Assembly: GCA_029861485.1 (NCBI GenBank)
Contig: JAOTZF010000124.1
Span: 1 to 5,664, forward strand
Source of the DNA: Thermoleophilia bacterium
GTDB taxonomy: Bacteria > Actinomycetota > Thermoleophilia > Miltoncostaeales > Miltoncostaeaceae
DNA: 5,664 nt
Direction of reading: 5' to 3'
Numbering within the stretch: position 1 is the stretch's first letter; each line of letters opens with the position of its first letter. Under the pieces are notes generated by a model. The model worked only from the letters and a program-made list of their open reading frames with translations, did not search any database and had not been told where the DNA came from. Both the position numbers and the translations under genes were made by a program. Of this stretch, positions 4,950 to 5,664 are shown piece after piece.

Positions 4950-5664
4950 GGAAGAGAGCGAGGGTCGCGGTGAAACCGTGGAGAAAATTTCGCCCGCCCA
5001 CCGGACCGATCTCGCCATTACAGAACAGCCCCACTGTCGGTATGTCGCCGAGTTCGTCAACTACAACCGACGCATCATGGTCGACTACATCGAACATACG
5101 CGTGCCACGACCATTACAACTGAATAGCAGCGCGCCCCCAGGCTTTGCTCCCAATTCAGAGCCGCCTCGTTGAAGTGCGCGTCGTAGATCCAGGTCGGCC
5201 GATTCAGCATCCCGAACGTGGAATCGCATCGTCTGCCCAACCCGCACGCGCTCGCCCACCAATAGCGCTCCTCGCTCGCTATCAGTGCCTCTCACGCCGC
5301 GCACGAGATAGTCCCCGACCCCGTAGTCGGGACGGTTCTCGTCGATGACCAGGCCGGCCAACAGCCCTCCCGCGAGATAGTCGCGCTCGGAGTCGCTGGC
5401 GCCGTCCAGCAGCTCCCTGAGTCGATCAAGCGCGGGCTTGCTCGCGAGCTCCTCGACAACGGGCCCGTCGGCGGCGGTGATCACCATGTCCTGGCCGACT
5501 GGCCGGCAGCCCTGGGAGACCACGGTGACGGCCGCCTCCGCGTCGAGCACCAATGCCACGGCTCCGTCCGTTCGCACCTGCCCATTGATGATCATCCGAT
5601 GCTCGCCCGGCCCACGCCCACCGGATGCGAGCCCGCCGACCACCTGCGTGCCCGGCAGCCGCTC
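4939..5664 (-). CDS. FIST-domain sensor protein (N-terminus beyond the window)
   Basis: FIST domains are predicted small-ligand (possibly amino acid) sensory modules in bacterial signal transduction. The frame stays open to the right edge (beginning ERLPGTQVVGGLASGG), so the visible 241 residues are only the C-terminal part of a protein that is typically about 380-400 residues when stand-alone. Visible residues 1 to about 75 are the end of the FIST N-terminal domain (VVGGLASGG). The rest is the FIST C-terminal domain, with the GDYLVRGV strand, FSCNGRG at about 181-187 and FCNGEIGPVGGRNFLHGF at about 214-231, the family's signature end. No output domain follows the FIST part on the C-terminal side. 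A GTG at 5641-5643 could be read as a start but falls within the conserved domain and is not credible. The gene runs in the same direction as the helix-turn-helix gene, 127 bases upstream of it. Confidence 0.9.
   Translation of the reverse strand, partial: ERLPGTQVVGGLASGGRGPGEHRMIINGQVRTDGAVALVLDAEAAVTVVSQGCRPVGQDMVITAADGPVVEELASKPALDRLRELLDGASDSERDYLAGGLLAGLVIDENRPDYGVGDYLVRGVRGTDSERGALLVGERVRVGQTMRFHVRDAESADLDLRRALQRGGSELGAKPGGALLFSCNGRGTRMFDVVDHDASVVVDELGDIPTVGLFCNGEIGPVGGRNFLHGFTATLALFPGE

Noticed and set aside
4812..5060. N-terminal extension of the helix-turn-helix protein to an ATG at 5060
   Set aside because: The extension runs through the AT-rich promoter region and into the FIST gene, reads unlike protein, and the ATG at 4811 has a strong ribosome binding site.
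5641..5643. GTG as the start of the FIST gene
   Set aside because: The frame continues upstream to the window edge with family-like residues (LPGTQ before VVGGLAS), so this GTG is an internal valine codon.

Overview
This is a GC-rich chromosomal segment (roughly two-thirds GC by eye, strong G/C preference at third codon positions) with GTG starts and short intergenic gaps. It looks like ordinary chromosome of a high-GC bacterium. Gene content (AMP-forming acetyl-CoA synthetase, short-chain polyprenyl synthase, a FIST-domain protein, a small helix-turn-helix/coiled-coil protein) and protein style suggest Actinomycetota, perhaps the Thermoleophilia/Solirubrobacterales branch. That placement is an impression from memory of similar proteins, not a computed result. 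No tRNA, rRNA, CRISPR array, insertion sequence or attachment site was seen.

Layout. (1) From the left edge to 1922, minus strand: acetyl-CoA synthetase (acs), complete at its N-terminus and missing only its last few residues beyond the left edge. (2) 1923-2143: a divergent intergenic region with two perfect palindromes and a weak candidate acs promoter. (3) 2144-4418, plus strand: three genes in a row, namely a 98-residue protein I do not recognise, a farnesyl-type polyprenyl diphosphate synthase, and, only 4 bases later, a zinc-dependent medium-chain dehydrogenase. (4) 4425-4811, minus strand: a 128-residue protein with an N-terminal helix-turn-helix-like part, a Gly/Arg-rich linker and a C-terminal coiled coil. 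It converges on the dehydrogenase with a 6-base gap. (5) 4812-4938: an AT-rich stretch with the best promoter candidate in the window and an inverted repeat between its -35 and -10 boxes. (6) 4939 to the right edge, minus strand: the C-terminal part of a FIST-domain sensor protein, whose N-terminus lies beyond the window.

How the genes may work together. Acs activates acetate to acetyl-CoA. The synthase condenses IPP with allylic diphosphates to make (probably) farnesyl diphosphate. The close spacing of synthase and dehydrogenase suggests co-translation and raises, without proving, an oxidoreductase role on a prenyl alcohol or related compound. The helix-turn-helix protein looks like a self-regulated DNA-binding protein. 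The most interesting unexplained items are the small unknown ORF, the synthase-dehydrogenase pair, and the helix-turn-helix/coiled-coil protein with its candidate operator. I see no clear evidence of a wholly new system.
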